NCBI GenBank assembly: GCA_003165115.1
Contig: PLSJ01000230.1
Span: 2,571-8,734 of the forward strand
Length of the DNA: 6,164 bases
Reading direction: 5' to 3'
Source: Syntrophaceae bacterium
GTDB taxonomy: Bacteria; Desulfobacterota; Syntrophorhabdia; Syntrophorhabdales; WCHB1-27
In this document: piece by piece, positions 5,258 to 6,164 of the stretch
How positions within the stretch are numbered: position 1 is the first letter of the stretch
Layout: every line of letters starts with the position of its first letter
The notes under the pieces: model-generated
What the model was told of the DNA's origin: nothing
The model's database searches: none
Seen by the model: only the letters and a program-made list of their open reading frames with translations
Made by a program: the position numbers and the translations under genes

Positions 5258-6164
5258 ATGGACCATAGAGACCTAGAGAAGATGTTTTTTCCTGAAAGCG
5301 TGGTGATTTGCGGCGTTTCGGACGGCCCCGCCAACCTCGGAAGATATATCCTGAAGAACCTGAACCGGTTCGCCTTCGCCGGGCGGGTGTACGGGTGCGG
5401 GCGAAAAGCCATGGATCTCGAAGGGGTAAGGGTCTACGCGGACCTGAAAGAACTCCCCGAGGTACCGGAGCTTGCGGTGATTATCGTCCCCGCCGGGGCG
5501 GTCGTCGGCCTGCTGGATGCGTGCGGGAGGTCCGGCATACGGCGCGTGGTGATAGAGACGGGCGGTTTCTCCGAATTCGGCGTGGAAGGGAAAGGCGTGG
5601 AAGACGAGATCAGGCGCGTGGCGACCCTTTGGGGTATCACCTGTCTCGGTCCCAACTGCATCGGCGTCATCAACGTGGAAAACGGCCTGGTCCTGCCCTT
5701 CGTCTCCTTCGGCCCGTCCGAGATAGTGAGGGGCGCCAACTCTTTCGTTTCCCAGAGCGGCGGGCTCGTCCACGAGCTGATGCGGCGGTGTCTGATAGAG
5801 AACGTGGGCCTGAGCAAGCTCACGAGCATCGGGAACAAGCTGCTCACGGACGCAAGCGATATCCTCGAGTTCCTCATCGGAGACCCACAAACGCACACGA
5901 TCGGGATGTATCTCGAAGACGCGAAGAACGGAAGGCGTCTCATGGAGCTGGCGTCGGGGACCGAAAAACCCGTCATCGTCTTCAAGGGCAACACGAGCCC
6001 GATCAGCACGGAGGTCGCCTCGTTCCACACGGCCGCCCTCCTCGGCGACGAAAAAGTCCTGCACGCGGCCCTGCGCCAGGCGGGCATACACCGGGTGGCA
6101 AGCCTGTCGGAGATGGTCGATTGCTTCAAGATCTTCGACCTCCCCCCGATGAAGGGGCCGAACC
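5258..6164 (+). CDS. Acyl-CoA synthetase (NDP-forming) alpha-type protein, partial (C-terminus beyond right edge)
   Basis: The frame is open from ATG 5258 to the right edge, 302 codons. The family converts acyl-CoA plus NDP and phosphate to acid plus NTP (or the reverse) by way of a phosphohistidine. Residues 9-100 form a CoA-binding Rossmann domain (MFFPESVVICGVSDG, then VIIVPAG). CLGPNCIGVIN at 129-139 and SQSGGL at 165-170 are classic succinyl-CoA-ligase-like motifs, and FHTAALLGD at 256-264 supplies the likely phosphorylated His257. An ATP-grasp domain may follow beyond the window, fused or as a separate gene. His257 sits in an F-H-T-A context instead of the usual S-H-T-G, so this is a divergent member. 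A weak Shine-Dalgarno (GAGGG) lies 11 bases before ATG 5258; ATG 5282 is an alternative start. A fermentation or syntrophic acyl-CoA role is inferred from the family. Confidence 0.88.
   Translation, partial: MDHRDLEKMFFPESVVICGVSDGPANLGRYILKNLNRFAFAGRVYGCGRKAMDLEGVRVYADLKELPEVPELAVIIVPAGAVVGLLDACGRSGIRRVVIETGGFSEFGVEGKGVEDEIRRVATLWGITCLGPNCIGVINVENGLVLPFVSFGPSEIVRGANSFVSQSGGLVHELMRRCLIENVGLSKLTSIGNKLLTDASDILEFLIGDPQTHTIGMYLEDAKNGRRLMELASGTEKPVIVFKGNTSPISTEVASFHTAALLGDEKVLHAALRQAGIHRVASLSEMVDCFKIFDLPPMKGPN

Noticed and set aside
5273..6091. 272-codon open frame on the minus strand
   Set aside because: Antisense shadow of the acyl-CoA synthetase; composition rich in Asp, Arg, His and Pro, with no recognisable motif.

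Overview
The window is GC-rich chromosomal bacterial DNA, apart from a visibly AT-richer patch at about 3350-4090. Its gene content is a CHASE2-anchored class III cyclase, a FecR-domain exported protein, a cyclic-nucleotide-phosphodiesterase-like metallo-beta-lactamase (MBL) fold protein and an ADP-forming acyl-CoA synthetase. Together with ATA/AGG/GTG-rich codon use, this suggests a Desulfobacterota (deltaproteobacterial) anaerobe, perhaps of the syntrophic kind. That placement is inference; no marker gene is present.

Layout. Positions 1-818 (minus) hold the N-terminal 272 codons of a FecR-domain protein that runs off the left edge. It has its own near-consensus sigma-70 promoter at 920-946 but a puzzling translation start. 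Positions 1002-2960 (minus) hold an intact 652-residue CHASE2/adenylate cyclase with a TTG start, a good Shine-Dalgarno and a promoter at 2982-3010. Positions 2961-3350 are non-coding and contain a 62-bp near-perfect inverted repeat and, next to the following gene, a dyad resembling a decayed integron attC site. Positions 3351-3821 (minus) hold a small cytosolic protein of unknown function with lower GC and more mixed codon use than its neighbours. Positions 3822-4275 are AT-rich and non-coding, with several TATAAT-like boxes, a palindrome overlapping a CRP-like half-site pair, and a promoter immediately before the next gene. Positions 4276-5040 (plus) hold the MBL-fold phosphodiesterase-like gene. 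Positions 5258-6164 (plus) hold the first 302 codons of an acyl-CoA synthetase (NDP-forming) that runs off the right edge.

How they fit. The most coherent theme is second-messenger turnover. A membrane cyclase with an extracytoplasmic CHASE2 sensor and a putative cAMP phosphodiesterase lie in the same few kilobases on opposite strands, separated by what looks like a small inserted gene. The FecR protein downstream of the cyclase is a recurrent partner of CHASE2 cyclases and may work in the same envelope-sensing system. The acyl-CoA synthetase belongs to central or syntrophic energy metabolism and need not be linked. I see no RNA genes, CRISPR array, transposase or complete mobile element.
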